From the NCBI GenBank assembly GCA_930367215.1, contig OV884056.1, positions 91,709,285 to 91,773,284 of the forward strand: a stretch of 64,000 nucleotides of DNA, given 5' to 3'. This DNA is from Pollenia angustigena (Eukaryota; Arthropoda; Insecta; Diptera; Polleniidae). Made by a program: the position numbers and the translations under genes. The notes beneath the pieces were generated by a model. That model did no database searches. It worked only from the letters and a program-made list of their open reading frames with translations, and was not told the origin of the DNA. Of the stretch, positions 1 to 9,941 are shown in pieces; positions within the stretch are counted from its first letter, which is position 1; every line of letters starts with the position of its first letter.

Positions 1-349
1 AACCATTCTTAAAAAATAAATTATACATTTATTCGTAATAATTATTCGCAATTTTTATCGAATAAAAGTTATAACTATTAAGTCCTTGTTCTAAATACTT
101 GAAAAAAACTTATTTAAATTTTATTAAACAAAAATAGACAATATAAAATGTACTTATATATTTGCAGTAGTTTTTATTGACCTTTGAGCTAATTTTTTTA
201 AAACACCCGTTCCTTTTTGGGACGCCTTGAATTGTACTAATTTTTAACAATATTTTTTTTTAATCAAATATTTTAACAGTTTAATTTTTATTTCAATGGA
301 CATGCGTACTATGTTTTATTATTATTTATTTATAAAAATCTACTTAGAT
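1..349. other. No feature recognised
   Basis: A+T-rich sequence with short A and T runs. I see no long reading frame, RNA gene or paired repeat here. Confidence 0.5.
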
Positions 350-801
350 CAGTGTTGCCAAATCTACACAACTAAAAATCGCTTAATTGTGAGTAAACAA
401 TGGCCAAACGGCTAAAAACGATTTTATTAAAAAAATCGCATCAATAGTAATAAAAACCTTACAAAATTTATTCACCACACTGAAATTGCACATACGAGAT
501 TATTTTGTTTGATTTAAGTAACAATAAAATAAACATAAGAAAAACCTTTGAACAAAGAAAAACTGAAATTGTCGAAAAAATTTCATTTTTTTTTATTGAA
601 AAAGAAAAAGAAATTAAGAAAAGTTCAATGTAACAACAAAACTAATGCAGTATTTATAAGATTTTTTGGTCTTAAATTTTAAAAAACTTGACGGAAATTT
701 GACTTTTTAAAAGGCTTATGGCTGAATTCATATTTTTTTATGGCTAAACGAAATAAACAATCGCTTAATTTAGCCATCAAATGGGTAAATTGGCCACACT
801 G
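350..801. mobile_element. Non-autonomous hAT-type element (MITE)
   Basis: The ends are inverted and start CAGTGTTGCCAA on the left and CAGTGTGGCCAA on the complementary right end. CAGTG-type ends are typical of hAT transposons. The flanks are ACTTAGAT (342-349) and ACTTAGGT (802-809), an 8-bp target duplication with one mismatch, which is the hAT length. A second short stretch, AATCGCTTAATT, is also mirrored inside both ends. There is no coding capacity, so this is a deletion derivative moved by a transposase made elsewhere. Confidence 0.75.
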
Positions 802-908
802 ACTTAGGTAAACATTATTTTTAGATCATCTGTGTTTGTTTTTTTAACAAAATCAATAAAATGCTGGTTTTAAAAGTATTTAAATCTCCCTTTCCCAAGT
901 ACATTTAA

Positions 909-2104
909 CCCTCGGTCTTACACATGTTTTTATTTTCACATTCGTAACGCATGAGTCTAGCCAGACCCAACCAACTTCTGAATAAATACAACCAATTTTT
1001 TTAACTAAATGTTATACTATACACATTTTTATTTTAAATACAATATGAAATTCATCATATGAAATGACATGCGGACAAATTCATATTATTTTTATTTATA
1101 ATATACAAATTAATATATTTTGAGTATTTCTAAAAACTGAAAAATAAGATCGTTTTATGTTATCAAAGGTATATAACATGTTTATAATATGCAATACGAT
1201 TTTATTTGTAAAAAAAGAGAAATAAAATAAATGAGACATGTAATTTTTTTTAGAATGTTGCTGACAATCTGCACACTTTGAACAAAAAATTTTCAGTATT
1301 AAATAGAACCAAATGGTTTGTAAATTTTCAAACATCGTTCATTTTCAAGCAAATACAATAGACAGCCAGTGCCAAAATACTGCAAAAAAGGCCAAAGTTC
1401 ATCTTTTGGTGAATAGTTTTGTTGTAAAATATAGTTGACTCTGCATTTATTTACGTCTTTAAACCGGATTACTTCAGGTTTAATCGCTGCGCCTTCAATC
1501 TTTACCATAGAAATAATCATGGGCAGAGTATTGTTGACAAGTTTGTACATGTGGCTCATCTTCATTGTCCTTATGCTGGGTACACACAATGCAACCTACA
1601 TGCAATCTGTTTCAATGCAACCTCAAAATATCAAAGCGTTTTGATGTTGATGCAATCTAGAATGAATGAAAATGAATTTAATTCACTAGATTGCGTAAAC
1701 GCGTTGCATAGTGTGTAGCCAGCATTAGAAGAAAACGATTCATTTGGTTTTATGACCCATTTATTTTCAGTACCGGATGAATCGTTCTTATTTGGAACGC
1801 AATCCACATCATCACTGTGTTCAGTTGTGAAGGTTGAATTTCATAACCTTCCTCAGCAGCTTTATTATGTTCTAATATATGGGTCTGGCCAGACCACATG
1901 GGTTACGAATGTGATGTGTGAAGTAAAATATTCGAATAAGTTTCCTTATATATCCTTTCCAGGATATATTTTTTCAGCTTTTTATAGAAAACTAAATTGT
2001 AGAAGGGTACCTGAAAGTTCAAGTCTCAACCTGAGTTTTAAATATACTAAAATTACATTTAAAATCGAAAAAGGTCTGGCCAGACTCATGAGTAAGACGA
2101 AGGG
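909..2104 (-). mobile_element. piggyBac-like element 1, decayed
   Basis: TTAA at 905-908 and 2105-2108 flanks inverted ends CCCTCGGTCTTAC and CCCTTCGTCTTAC. A TTAA target with CCC ends is the hallmark of the piggyBac superfamily. Subterminal inverted blocks also pair (about 937-953 with 1898-1914). The palindrome GTCTGGCCAGAC or a one-base variant occurs at 955, 1883 and 2074, close to the ends, and may be a transposase-binding site. Minus-strand reading frames on both sides of a nested 151-bp insertion (about 1845-1730 and 1570-1300) read as an acidic stretch followed by about 90 residues. They could be the remains of the transposase N-terminal part, but I cannot identify a catalytic motif. 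Confidence 0.75.
1574..1724. mobile_element. 151-bp MITE nested in piggyBac-like element 1
   Basis: Inverted ends TGCTGGGTACACACAATG and TGCTGGCTACACACTATG are flanked by TTA at 1571-1573 and 1725-1727. A 3-bp TWA duplication is typical of PIF/Harbinger elements, so that class is inferred. It splits the minus-strand frame of the host element, so it is the younger insertion. Confidence 0.75.
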
Positions 2105-2119
2105 TTAAACATTTTTTAA

Positions 2120-3352
2120 CCCTCTACTGCATGCAATATGATCCAGCTATAAATTAATTTTTTTTTTTTTAATTATGATTTTAAATGGCATAATTAAGAT
2201 ATGCTAACAAAATTTTTTCAGAAAATCATGTCAGTTTTCTGAAAAAAAAAATTGCCATATATGGCTTCATATGCACTCCTGTCTATATCACCCTAAAAAT
2301 TTATTGCCATATATGGCGTTTCATGCAACAAAGGTAATAGAAAATGAGTATTGCAAAATCTAAAACAGATTGATCTACTTATGCGTGGAATAAGGCAAAG
2401 CAATTTCTGTCTTTGTTCAAACAAAGGTGGATCCAGCATTTAGTACAAGTTATATATGATCGAAATTTGCAATCATTTTGACATAGCTGACGTACTTTAT
2501 TCCATTCTGGAAGATGATCTGTAGAATCCAGTCTGACAGCACTTAGTGAAAAGTCTTGGCGGCGAGCTTTGTTTTTTGTGTATTTCTTTGGCACGTTACA
2601 GGAACTCGGGGTTGAACCACAGGAATTCTTTTCTATTTGCTAGAGTAGTTCGCTTTCGAAACTTAACTGACCAATGGTTCATCATCCCCAAAATCAAATT
2701 CGCTACTTACATCCGTTTCAGGTATCACCAGTGAATCCTGCCAATACTGATTTGCTACTGATTCATTGTCTGACTCAGGCAATTCTGCATCGCTTTCTAA
2801 CCCATCACAAGGAATCGAATAAAAGCGTTTTGTTGTCATCGCTGATGCCATGGAAAGTGTTGCTATTATGAAAGAAATGAAAACACATATACCGTAATGT
2901 TTATCAGTAAATGCATGAGAAGCCAAATATGGCACGACAAAGTTGGACGAATTTTTCTGTGAATGCATGAGAAGCCATATTTGGCTGTTCTAAAAAATGC
3001 GTGATTTTACAAGTTCTACAGGCACAATTGAAAAATATTGTTATACACACTATTCACAAAGCTATATACTCTACAAAAAAAAATATATAAGCATACCAAC
3101 TTACTTGTAATTAAATAAATATATGTTTTATTTTGTATATTTTCACTGTACGAAGTGACCACGTGTACTTATAAACAAGACTTAGGTTTTCTATGCACCT
3201 ATGTAAAGAACAGAGAAAAAAACATTCGTCTCATAATCACAAAGGTCTACTTGTGTTTTTCAAACACTATTATTTTTCAAAACTGTTAATTTTTGATGAG
3301 AATGTGCATTTGAAATTAAAAAGCCATATATGGCTGCATATGCAGTAGAGGG
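2120..3352 (-). mobile_element. piggyBac-like element 2, internally deleted
   Basis: TTAA at 2116-2119 and 3353-3356 flanks inverted ends CCCTCTACTGCATGC and CCCTCTACTGCATATG. Only 7 bases lie between the TTAA of element 1 and that of element 2, although the two families have different ends. The palindrome GCCATATATGGC or a near variant occurs five times (2254, 2306, 2922, 2974, 3323), two near one end and three near the other. It keeps the first and last parts of a transposase but lacks the catalytic middle. Confidence 0.85.
2379..2851 (-). pseudogene. piggyBac transposase remnant (N- and C-terminal parts)
   Basis: The upstream piece (2851-2663) encodes about 60 residues that start at a methionine and are acidic and serine-rich, as piggyBac N-termini are (LESDAELPESDNESVANQ). 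The downstream piece (2594-2379) ends in a cysteine/histidine cluster with spacing like C-x3-C, C-x2-C, LC and CF..FH, which fits the C-terminal cysteine-rich zinc-binding domain of piggyBac transposases. The roughly 400-residue DDD catalytic core expected between them is absent. The two pieces are in different frames around the deletion. No functional enzyme is expected. The family call rests on TTAA, the ends and this domain order. Confidence 0.7.
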
Positions 3353-3356
3353 TTAA

Positions 3357-4109
3357 GTAATTAGTGTTAACTGAGAACAGAATTTATGCCAATACACGTA
3401 CAAAAGTTCTAAAGAATTGTATAGAGTGGCGCGTAATGAACTATGTATGTATATGGTTTTTATTGCTTATAACTTTTAATTTTAAGTAGTTTTTTTTTTG
3501 ATAAGATTTGAAAAAGTGGTGACTATTTTCTGTTTAACACAAACGTGCTCTTTAAAACATATCTTGCTAATTTTTTCGCAAAGCTTCAAGTGTTTGACCA
3601 TGATTGCATTTCAAATTTTGGATTTTAGTTAGAGGGTATTTCTTGGTTTGTTAACATAAACTCTTACTCTCAAATACCTTCCTAAAGCCAACTGTCAAAT
3701 CCGGCTAACGTGGAGGGAAGTTCAAATTGCTTGGGCGGAAAATAATGCGTTCGCCGAATATGTCCCTGCACCATTTTCTGAAAATGCCAAAAAATGAGTT
3801 TCTTTAGTTTTTTTATGAACTGTTTCCCTAACAAGAACGGAACACAGAATTCCCTTTACACAATTAATAGAACAAAATTGGTTCCCTGTCAACTAATTTT
3901 TCTATTAAATCAGACTTTCTTTTGGAACAAAAACTTCTGATAATAACCTTGGTTTCCAAATTTTAACTATCAAAAAAAAAAAAAAAAAACTAAAATGTTC
4001 TTAAAAATTACGTATTTGCACATTTGTTTCTAATTTTTAACTATAAAAAAACAAAAAACAAGTTTTTAAAAGAAAATAATAATCATCCCTATTGTGTTTG
4101 GCGTATTTG
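3357..4109. other. No feature recognised
   Basis: A+T-rich sequence with an A18 run near 3973. No coding frame or terminal repeat was found. Confidence 0.5.
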
Positions 4110-4378
4110 AGTTCATACGGCTCATGTCTTATTGACAAGATTCTTTCCTTTTCTTCTTTGAACATGAGTTGTCGTTCAAATGATTCATGTCATGTTGACG
4201 ACGTGCGTATGCATGTGTGCTTTTTGATATTGAAAACAAAAACAAAATTAATCAACGAAAAAGAAAGCAAAACGTAAAGACAGTACATGCATCTGTGTAC
4301 TCGTTTCTTTTCCCCTCGTCCCTCTCGCCAATAAAGTAGCAATCTTGTCAATAAGACATGAGCCGTATGAACACAGAC
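4110..4378. mobile_element. Palindromic MITE, family also at 47.2 kb
   Basis: Inverted ends share GTTCATACGGCTCATGTC and continue through TTATTGACAAGAT on both sides. A copy at 47243-47505 is about the same size, in the opposite orientation, and is flanked by a clean CTA duplication. The left end here has lost the terminal GTCT seen in that copy. The overlapping open frames are by-products of the repeat. Confidence 0.75.
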
Positions 4379-4985
4379 AAAGAGACCGTGATTTTTTTTC
4401 TTTAATCTATTACCAAACAGTCGTAAACACAATAAGGGTGAATATGTTCTAGGTTTCGAATCGTATTGAAAACGAATTTTTTTGTGTTGAATCCGCATAA
4501 TTCATAAATTGTTGTTCGCAAATCTGCATGTTTTTGTGTATTCGAAGTTTTTTTTTTCAAAAAAACCTTAGTTGAACTAAAGATCGCTAATTTGCTAACC
4601 GCAGCATGATAGCAAAGTCTTATATTTATTAAAAACCGTGAAAGCTGTAAAGAATCACAGCAAAAAATCGCTTATATCGCGAAAATGGCTGAAATTTGCG
4701 AAAAATTGCAAACTTTTAAACAAACCGTAAAACTTATTTGAAATCGATAAATGGGTTAAAAAACAAAATGTCGGAAAATAACGAAAAAAATTTCAAAAAT
4801 AGCGAAAATCTTAAATATATCAAACAATACTAATAGCGGCATGATGGCAGAGTCTACTATTAATTATAAATTGTTTAAGCTGTAAAGAATCAAAAAACTA
4901 ACAGGAACAAATCGCTTCCATCGCGAACATGGCTAAAATTCGCGGAAAATTGCAAAATTTTAAACAAATCCAAAAATGAGATCGC
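4379..4985. repeat. Tandem duplication with unit of about 235 bp
   Basis: Two diverged copies run head to tail. For example GCAGCATGATAGCAAAGTCT at 4602 matches GCGGCATGATGGCAGAGTCT at 4837, and each is followed by a block containing AAGCTGTAAAGAATCA. It ends against the non-LTR fragment at 4986. Class unknown. Confidence 0.6.
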
Positions 4986-6100
4986 TTAATCGATAAAAAA
5001 CAAATTGTCGGTTTCCATCTTGGATCCATCCGTACATACTGCCCACCTCTCAAACAGTCCATTGGATCCACACCAAACTTCCCTATCCGGGAACTCCACC
5101 GGTGGTGTTACTCCGAAATCCAGGGTCATATTCCTATGATCCAAAATTCCCTCGAGAATAATACCCCGGTCAAGCAGACCTACCTCGTACAAAATTCTCA
5201 TGTGATCATCCCGCCTAGGTCTAACCAAGGAAGACTCGTAAAGTCTAAGTAAGTTCCTAGCAGCCACACTCATCACATAATGCTCAATAGGGTACAGATA
5301 TATAAGGATGTCCAACGCTGCCTGTGGAGTGCTTCTGCTTGCACCTGTGATGCCAAGAGATGCACTCCTTTGAACCTCGCTGAGCATCTTCCTATAACTA
5401 TCCACTCTCAACGCATCCCACCAAACAGTGCATCCATAAGTTAGTATAGGCCTAACCACCGATGTGTAAGTCCAGTTTACCATATCCGGCCTCAGACCCC
5501 AGTTCTTACCGATGGAGTTGCTGCATGTGTAGTAGGTTGCTAATAAGGCGGGCCTCAATATTACTCCTAAGATAAAAATCTATTAGTCTCTCAAGAGTCT
5601 TCAATAAGAATTAAGGCAGACTAATAGGTCTAAAATCCCCTGGTTTCGAGTGGCCCGCTTTACCAGCCTAGGGTTTAAAAATCACCCTAACCTCTATCCA
5701 CCCCCTAGGTAGATACCTCCTACTGAGGCATTTCCTGAAAATATTCATCAGCAGAAATGATGCATCGTCTGGAATGTTGTAAAGCATGGCCGGAAAAATA
5801 CGGACCCGGTGACTTATATGGGTCTAAAGTATTGACCGCCCACGCAAGCTTCTCCCATGTGACCATTTCCTTGATGCAAGCGGAAGTATGATCCGATGTC
5901 ATAGACATAACGTCCAACTGACCATCGCCATACCTACGGTTTCCATGCACCCGGGAAAGTGCGCCTCCATAAGTAAGGTAAGGGTCACAGGGCTACCTTA
6001 GTTCATGAGCCGTCATTCCTTTGCATGTAACCCAGGGCCTTAGGGTCCTTGGATAAAATCCGCTTGAATCTTGACAACTCGTTGACATTATCAATGGATA
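4986..6100 (-). pseudogene. Non-LTR retrotransposon fragment (R1/I-like RT to RNase H)
   Basis: Reading leftward, several frames together give the end of the endonuclease-RT linker (FKRILSKDPKALGYMQR near 6060), then SPGP, then an RT block GHSKPGDFRPISLP with ERLIDFYLRSNIEARL (about 5660-5560). A 190-codon frame (5558-4986) follows with WGLRPDMVNWTYTSVVRPIL and YGCTVWW, the thumb region of R1/I-type elements. It ends at WAVCTDGSKM, which matches the first motif of an RNase H domain. The polymerase core with the YADD box is missing between IEARL and the thumb, so there is an internal deletion as well as frameshifts. It is a dead fragment, truncated at both ends. R1 versus I-type placement is tentative. 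Confidence 0.75.
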
Positions 6101-6115
6101 CACAAAATTGACTCC

Positions 6116-6515
6116 ATGATAGTCGCTTTGCACTTTCAGATCCGCCTTATACTTGTTGAACTGCACCATGTGAATGTTCCAATCCCATATGACTTCAAAA
6201 ACGATGATGGTCAGAATGTTACTGTCAATGGTTTACGGTATAGGAACATGATTCGAAATTATTTCGTACCTCAATTACGTGGCATTTATCTTGCTGATAT
6301 GTGGCTCCAACAAGACGGAACCACATGCCACACGGCGGGCGCTACAATTAATTTACTCAAATAAACTTTTGATCACTTGTCTACGTCAATAAACCACAAA
6401 CAATTGAACACCTAGAAATCAACATTCGAAGAGTTATCGGCGAAATACGTTATTGAAAATTGGAGTTCCAGATTACGCCTTCTACGCGACCACGTGGCAG
6501 AAATCATATATTAAC
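6116..6515 (+). pseudogene. mariner-like transposase fragment
   Basis: The plus frame reads VTVNGLRYRNMIRNYFVPQL and then DMWLQQDGTTCHTAGATINL, a typical mariner block where the D of QQDG is the second catalytic residue. A stop follows at 6362. Further on, another frame gives ENWSSRLRLLRDHVAE and a stop (about 6453-6510), resembling the C-terminus. The segment with the third acidic residue and the WPPRSPDL-type motif is missing or scrambled. The N-terminal half is absent because the piece abuts the non-LTR fragment. A related fragment lies in an intron at 39.1-39.45 kb. Confidence 0.75.
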
Positions 6516-6852
6516 ATTAATTTCATAAAATTTTCTTTCCAATAAAGCACGTTTCATTGATATTAAAAATATATTTCCTTGTTTAATTATGTTTTTAACT
6601 TGTGTTACTCCCAACAAACACGAAGTCAAATCTTTGATATGAAATGACTTTATCATTTGACATCAAACACAATTCTCAAACGTTTTTCAATTGTTTGATT
6701 TAACATTTAAATTCAAATTGATAATGATTTAAAAACAAACATTTGATATCAAATGTTTTATCAATTTGATGTCAAATGTTTGTCAAATGTTAAATCAAAT
6801 CAAAAATAAACTTGGCAATACTAAAGCGAAAAATAAATGTAATCATTAACAA

Positions 6853-8397
6853 GTAAGAGTGCTATATTCGGCTGGGCCGAATCTTATATACCCTTCACCA
6901 TTGTGCGAGCAGAATAAAGAGCAACTAGACAAAAACTAAATAAAACTGGTAAATATTTTTTTTTTTTAAATAAGAGACAGCCGGCTTTGAACTTCGCTTT
7001 TCATAAGGGCCCAGAATATATATACTTTATAGGGTGTAGGATCAATATTGTAGAAATTACAGTTATATATACCTTTATTACCTTCGGTGAAGGGTATAAA
7101 AAGAGTAATTTTCGGGAATTCAGGGGTTTAATCACCGCATTCGATACTATCGTATCGAATAAACTATTGAATTTTTTGCATACGATAGACACTGGCGTAT
7201 CGAATGAAAACTCGATAAATGTAATGTCGAGTTACTCGATGTCGAATGCTATTATTTAAAATTCAATACAGTTCATTCGATATCGAGTTTCAAAGTATAT
7301 AATTTCGATGAATTTTGCTCGATATGGTATGCGGTGATTAGAACCCAGTATTTCGGTTATAACTCATACAAATTTCCCACATTTTGGTATATAAGTCATA
7401 TACATAGGACATATGGCAGCCCTAAAATTTAGGTTTTTATAAAAATTTTGATGTTTTTTAGCCCATTTTTGGAGTATTTTGCTCATAAATTACCCATTGT
7501 CTAACCGATTTGATATTTTCATATACCGACGTGTTAAGGAAGAATTTTACCATTTACTTAAGTTATATTTATATATAAACATTTATATATACTTGTATAC
7601 AAAAGTTAATTATAAAAAAAGTAATTTTTGGGGATTCAGTATTTCGGTTGTAACTCTGTCATTTTTTAACCGATTTGACAGATTTATATACCGACGCATT
7701 TAAGAAGAAATTTACCATTTACTTGAGTTATAAAGCTTGGACTCGGGGAGATCTATGGTTCCCGAAAGTGGGTATTTAAAAAAAAAAAAATTTAATTTTT
7801 GTCGTAACTTTTTTGTATCTGAACCGATTTTTCCGAGTTTTTTATAAAATATGTTCTACTACTCCGATATTTTGGTATATAAGTCATATCCATAGGACGT
7901 ATAGCAGCCCTAAAATTTAGGTTTTTATAAAATTTTTAATTTCTTCTCCAATCCCGCCCACATTTTGTAGGATGGTGTGTATTGGCTAAATGTGTGTACC
8001 TAATTTGGAAACTTTGGCTCTTGCCGTTCTCAAGATATACAGAAATAAAAAATACAACAACAAGGGATTTTTGGAAAAATTTAGAGGTAGTCGTGGTTTT
8101 TTGCTCATATCTCCGTCATTTTTGGACCGATCTGGCTGAATTTCAATAACAAACTTAAACGGAGTATATGTGACATAAATATACATCAACCTAGTCCACA
8201 TCATTTCTGGGGTTTTCGGAAAACCCATTTCAACATACACACGGACAGACGAACAGACGGACAACCGGATTTGAACTTCGCTTTTCATAAGGATCCAGAA
8301 TATATATACTTTATAGGGTGTAGCATCAATATTGTGGAACATACAAACGTGATGACAAAGTTATATATACCCTCTTACCATCGGTGAAGGGTATAAA
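6853..8397 (-). repeat. Dispersed hairpin-ended fly repeat, composite copy
   Basis: It begins AAGTAAGAGTGCTATATTCG with the small hairpin TTCGGCTGGGCCGAA and TATACCCTTCACCA, and ends GGTGAAGGGTATAAAA. The segment around 6975-7100 is repeated near 8270-8397 (shared AATATATATACTTTATAGGG), so two copies or an internal duplication are present. Inner blocks of about 110 bp recur. The 16.3-19.0 kb repeat has the same terminal hairpin. There is no coding capacity, and I cannot assign the class with confidence. Confidence 0.6.
7124..7345. mobile_element. MITE with CGATATCGA-rich inverted ends (copy 1)
   Basis: The ends are GGGTTTAATCACCGCATTCG and its inverted partner ending GCGGTGATTAGAACC, flanked by CAG at 7121-7123 and 7346-7348. 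A related unoccupied copy of the surrounding repeat at about 7635 reads ATTCAGTATTTCGG with one CAG, which shows the insertion directly. The interior carries mirrored blocks based on ATCGAATG and CGATATCGAG. Other copies lie at 17421 and 43311. Confidence 0.8.
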
Positions 8398-9016
8398 AAT
8401 GGCGATTAAAGTTACATTTTTTACTATGTGGTTACATGTGTTTTACTATTAAAAAAAATTTTAATATAAAGTGAACAGCTTATTTCTTGTGAAAAATAAA
8501 AATTATTTGTGAGTAATTACAATGATTAAAAATACGAAAAAAAGGAAAATAAAACGATAAAGTGAAGAAAGTTTGTTGAACGATCGCATTGCTACAATCC
8601 TCAAAAAAATTAGAGGACGGAAAGAACATTATTTAATCTTTTAGCTATGGTGCCTAACCCACAGTTTATTTAAATAAATAATAAATTTAAATTAAAAAAA
8701 AATAATATATTTTTATTTATATTCCACATTCTATTATAATCCACATTTGAAAAACATTTGAGAATTACGTTTGAAAGCAAGTTGAAAATAAAGGCATTTT
8801 TCAATTTGAAAATAATTTCCCCTTTTTGTTGAGAACGCTATGATTTTCAAATGATTTTCAAATCATTTCTCAAACGACAAACGTTTGATTTCAAATCATT
8901 TTCAATTTGAAATCAAACCTCCGTGTTTGTTGGGCTCTATAAAAAACACGCTTTATTAGGTATGTAATTTTTAAAAATACAGTAAGCAAACTTTAAAATA
9001 AATTATATGTAACAAT

Positions 9017-9235
9017 GGCTGATTTCATAAACGCAGTATTGAAAAGCATCACTAAAAACAAATGCGTTAAAAAGGAATTACAAATAAAAAAATGCACGAA
9101 TTTCGCAACCTTTGTGCAGTGAATACAGTTACCATGCTATAATGAACTCAAAGCATTGTCTACAGAAAAGTCGCAGAGTTTTTTAAGCTGTTCCTTTTAG
9201 TGGTGCATTGCAATACTGCGTTTATGAAGTCAGCC
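9017..9235. mobile_element. MITE with GGCTGA(T/C)TTCATAAACGCAG ends (copy 1)
   Basis: 219-bp element with inverted ends GGCTGATTTCATAAACGCAG and CTGCGTTTATGAAGTCAGCC. A 539-bp member of the family with the same ends is at 62236-62774. Non-coding. Confidence 0.75.
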
Positions 9236-9540
9236 TATTATCTTTGGATGTGATCAAAACAAATTCATCTTTGCTTTTTATTTTGTCGCGTAATTACATG
9301 CAATGACTTTTATGATGTAGCGCCCACCAAAGAGGTCGCGGTATTTTTTTTTTACAAAAAATAATAGATACATACTGTGTAAATAGAATTTATGTATACA
9401 TATGTATACGGATGGTCAACGCTAAAACCAAAATATTTTGGTAACCATTATAAAACATACCAAGCTTTATTTTCAGAGGGGTACCAAAAACACTTTTTTC
9501 AGCTCCATACAAGTTGAGTCGGCCTAATGTACATACATAT
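9236..9540. other. No feature recognised; left flank of the gypsy element
   Basis: No gene seen. The last four bases, ATAT (9537-9540), form the left target duplication of the LTR retrotransposon. Confidence 0.5.
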
Positions 9541-9941
9541 TGTTACGTTTTTCCTTTAATAAACGCGTTTGAGTTCTTTTAATTGCAAATCCGAATAAAA
9601 ACACACACTTATTCAACTTAACAAACTTTATTGAAATTAATTATTTTGTTCACAATTGTTAGTTACGAACAGAACCGTTTTTTAAAACAGACTAAACTAA
9701 TTTTACATGAGTCACCCCTTTTTATATTTCATAATTATTTCTAGATTTTTCCTGAACCTTCCCGTAAAAACTATTTATTATGTTCTATAACCATTTCTAG
9801 AAATTACTGGGAAATTTATATAGGAATTATTTTTAAAATAACAGTTGTGTTGAAAATTATACATGACAATTTTAAGTAACATAAAACTATAACTTACAAG
9901 ATAACTTATAACTATAACTATAAATAATTCTAAGATAATTT
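9541..9941 (-). repeat. 3' LTR, lacking the first 13 bases of U3
   Basis: It aligns base for base with the right LTR except for substitutions near 9609 and 9682. The match stops at 9941. The right LTR continues for 13 more bases ending CGTAACA, while here the sequence changes at once to the purine tract (CCCCGTCCCG on the plus strand). On the minus strand a polyadenylation-type AATAAA lies at 9632-9627. Confidence 0.9.

Larger units (their letters stand above)
6610..8934. mobile_element. MITE interrupted by a later repeat
   Basis: The ends CCCAACAAACACG (6610) and CGTGTTTGTTGGG (8934) are inverted. The adjacent 240 bp on the left and about 500 bp on the right are built from short mirrored blocks such as ATTTGATATCAAAT and TTTCAATTTGAAA. 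The two halves make a non-coding element of about 0.8 kb that was split by the repeat at about 6853-8397. I could not read a clear target duplication. Confidence 0.65.
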
